64,000 nucleotides of DNA from Candidatus Paceibacterota bacterium (GTDB taxonomy: Bacteria; Actinomycetota; Actinomycetes; Nanopelagicales; Nanopelagicaceae). Below, one piece after another: positions 62,963 through 64,000 of the stretch. Numbering within the stretch: position 1 is the stretch's first letter; each line of letters opens with the position of its first letter. The position numbers were made by a program, and so were the translations under genes. The DNA is taken from assembly GCA_035530615.1 (NCBI GenBank), contig DATKUL010000002.1:558001-622000 (forward strand), in the 5' to 3' direction. The notes beneath the pieces are model-generated. The model was not told the DNA's origin and ran no database searches. It was given only the letters and a program-made list of their open reading frames with translations.

Positions 62963-64000
62963 TTACTCAGCAGACTCCACTGGGGTTTCTACTGGAACCT
63001 CGTCAGTTGCGGCGGCAGCATCGGCTGCTTGGGCCATTTCCTTCTGCTTCTTATGCGCAATAAAGCGAGCTTGGGCTTCAGCGTACTGACGCTCCCACTC
63101 TTCACGTTGGGTTTCATATCCTGGTTTCCACTCTTGCGAATCAGCGTCGAAACCTTCCGGGTAAATGAAGTTTCCTTCTGCGTCATAACGAGCAGCCATG
63201 CCGTATTGAGTTGGATCGAATGCTTCAATCTCAACTTCATGTCCTTCATTGGCCTGCTTAAGAGAGAGTGAGATACGTCGTCTTTCAAGATCGATATCAA
63301 TGATCTTTACGAAAAGCTCGTCATCGACCTGAACGACCTGTTCTGGAATCTCGACGTGACGCTCCGCCAATTCGGAGATATGGACCAAACCTTCAATTCC
63401 TTCGTGGACGCGGATGAACGCACCGAATGGAACCAGTTTTGTCACAACACCAGGAACAACCTGGTTGATTGTGTGGGTACGGGCAAAGGCCTGCCAAGGA
63501 TCCTCTTGTGTTGCCTTGAGTGAAAGTGAAACACGCTCGCGCTCGAAGTCAACTTCAAGAACTTCAACCGTCACTTCATCGCCCACTTCAACAACTTCAC
63601 CAGGATGGTCAATGTGCTTCCAGGAAAGTTCGGAAACGTGTACCAAGCCATCCACTCCACCAAGATCAACGAAAGCACCGAAGTTAACGATGGATGAAAC
63701 AACACCCGTGCGAACTTGGCCCTTTTGAAGTTGATTGAGGAAAGTTGTACGTGATTCAGATTGTGTCTGCTCGAGGTAGGCACGGCGTGAAAGAACTACG
63801 TTGTTTCGGTTCTTATCAAGTTCGATGATGCGAGCTTCAACCTGCTTGCCAATGTATGGAGTGAGGTCACGGACACGGCGCATTTCAACGAGAGATGCAG
63901 GCAAGAATCCGCGAAGTCCGATGTCAACAATAAGACCGCCCTTAACAACTTCAATGACGGTTCCGACAACGACTTCGTCGCGTTCCTTCTTGCCTTCGAT
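62963..64000 (-). CDS. rpsA: 30S ribosomal protein S1, 5' part outside the window
   Basis: mRNA-binding S1 protein. The frame is open through the window end, so the first part of the gene is missing; 345 residues are seen. An internal ATG at 63904 is not the start, because the reading upstream continues as conserved S1 repeat (KGGLIVDIGLRGFLPASLVE). Three further S1 repeats follow (FGAFVDLGGVDGLVHVSEL, FGAFIRVHEGIEGLVHISEL), with an acidic Glu/Ala-rich tail. Confidence 0.96.
   Translation of the reverse strand: MEGKKERDEVVVGTVIEVVKGGLIVDIGLRGFLPASLVEMRRVRDLTPYIGKQVEARIIELDKNRNNVVLSRRAYLEQTQSESRTTFLNQLQKGQVRTGVVSSIVNFGAFVDLGGVDGLVHVSELSWKHIDHPGEVVEVGDEVTVEVLEVDFERERVSLSLKATQEDPWQAFARTHTINQVVPGVVTKLVPFGAFIRVHEGIEGLVHISELAERHVEIPEQVVQVDDELFVKIIDIDLERRRISLSLKQANEGHEVEIEAFDPTQYGMAARYDAEGNFIYPEGFDADSQEWKPGYETQREEWERQYAEAQARFIAHKKQKEMAQAADAAAATDEVPVETPVESAE

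Noticed and set aside
63902-63904. ATG as the start of rpsA
   Set aside because: Conserved S1-repeat coding continues upstream in frame to the window edge.

Overview
The window is a chromosomal segment of a bacterium in the phylum Actinomycetota, probably a small-genome planktonic lineage (Nanopelagicales/acI-like). Reasons: RbpA and WhiA are present; the gene orders sufR-sufB-sufD-Rieske-sufC-sufS-sufU-sufT, tkt-tal-pgi, whiA-yvcK-rapZ-uvrC and argC-J-B-D-R-G-H are actinobacterial; genes overlap by 1-8 bases almost everywhere; and a secreted protein carries an N-terminal 'CKKLGQTSIVSGKKYTC' module that I associate with that group. The exact order is an inference; the 16S sequence at 16737-18250 would settle it.

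Region 1 (1 to about 12,000) is accessory. It holds loosely spaced genes on both strands: a PD-(D/E)XK-like protein with a C-terminal SEC-C zinc motif overlapping a membrane protein gene, an ApeA-type HEPN antiphage protein, a DUF5677-like protein with a probable frameshift, a second PD-(D/E)XK-like protein, two secreted proteins and a small membrane protein. Two diverged copies of a structured site (about 96-255 and 11480-11650) share a 15-bp core, a TTGCCC cluster 105/106 bases before it and similar flanking inverted motifs. They look like attachment sites bracketing about 11.4 kb. A 3' half of a tRNA-Arg(ACG) gene lies at 7677-7720 without its 5' half, a second integration scar. No integrase is visible, so the block looks like a cargo-only or trans-mobilised defence island.

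Region 2 (12,000-18,700) holds a TPR gene with a Ser/Arg/Pro-rich N-terminus and a complete rRNA operon on the minus strand (16S, 23S, 5S; no tRNA in the spacer), with a clear promoter, a pre-23S processing stalk and a strong terminator.

Region 3 (18,700-32,250, minus strand) carries tyrS, the arginine cluster argC-J-B-D-R-G-H, pheT-pheS, an RNA 2'-O-methyltransferase and rplT-rpmI-infC. argG is reduced to a 104-residue in-frame remnant: its N-terminal 34 residues are joined directly to its C-terminal 70, so the catalytic core is gone although argH and the rest are intact. infC uses a non-canonical AUC start after a structured leader.

Region 4 (32,236-43,000) holds fabG-fabI, DUF3099 and SURF1 genes, an ABC exporter half-transporter, and the full SUF iron-sulfur operon led by SufR with a recognisable operator. 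Region 5 (43,000-54,500) holds ctaA, tkt-tal-pgi (without zwf-opcA-pgl), rbpA, secG, tpiA-pgk-gap, whiA and yvcK. Region 6 (54,469-64,000) holds rapZ, uvrC, uvrA, uvrB, coaE and the 3' part of rpsA, which runs off the window edge behind a strong terminator.
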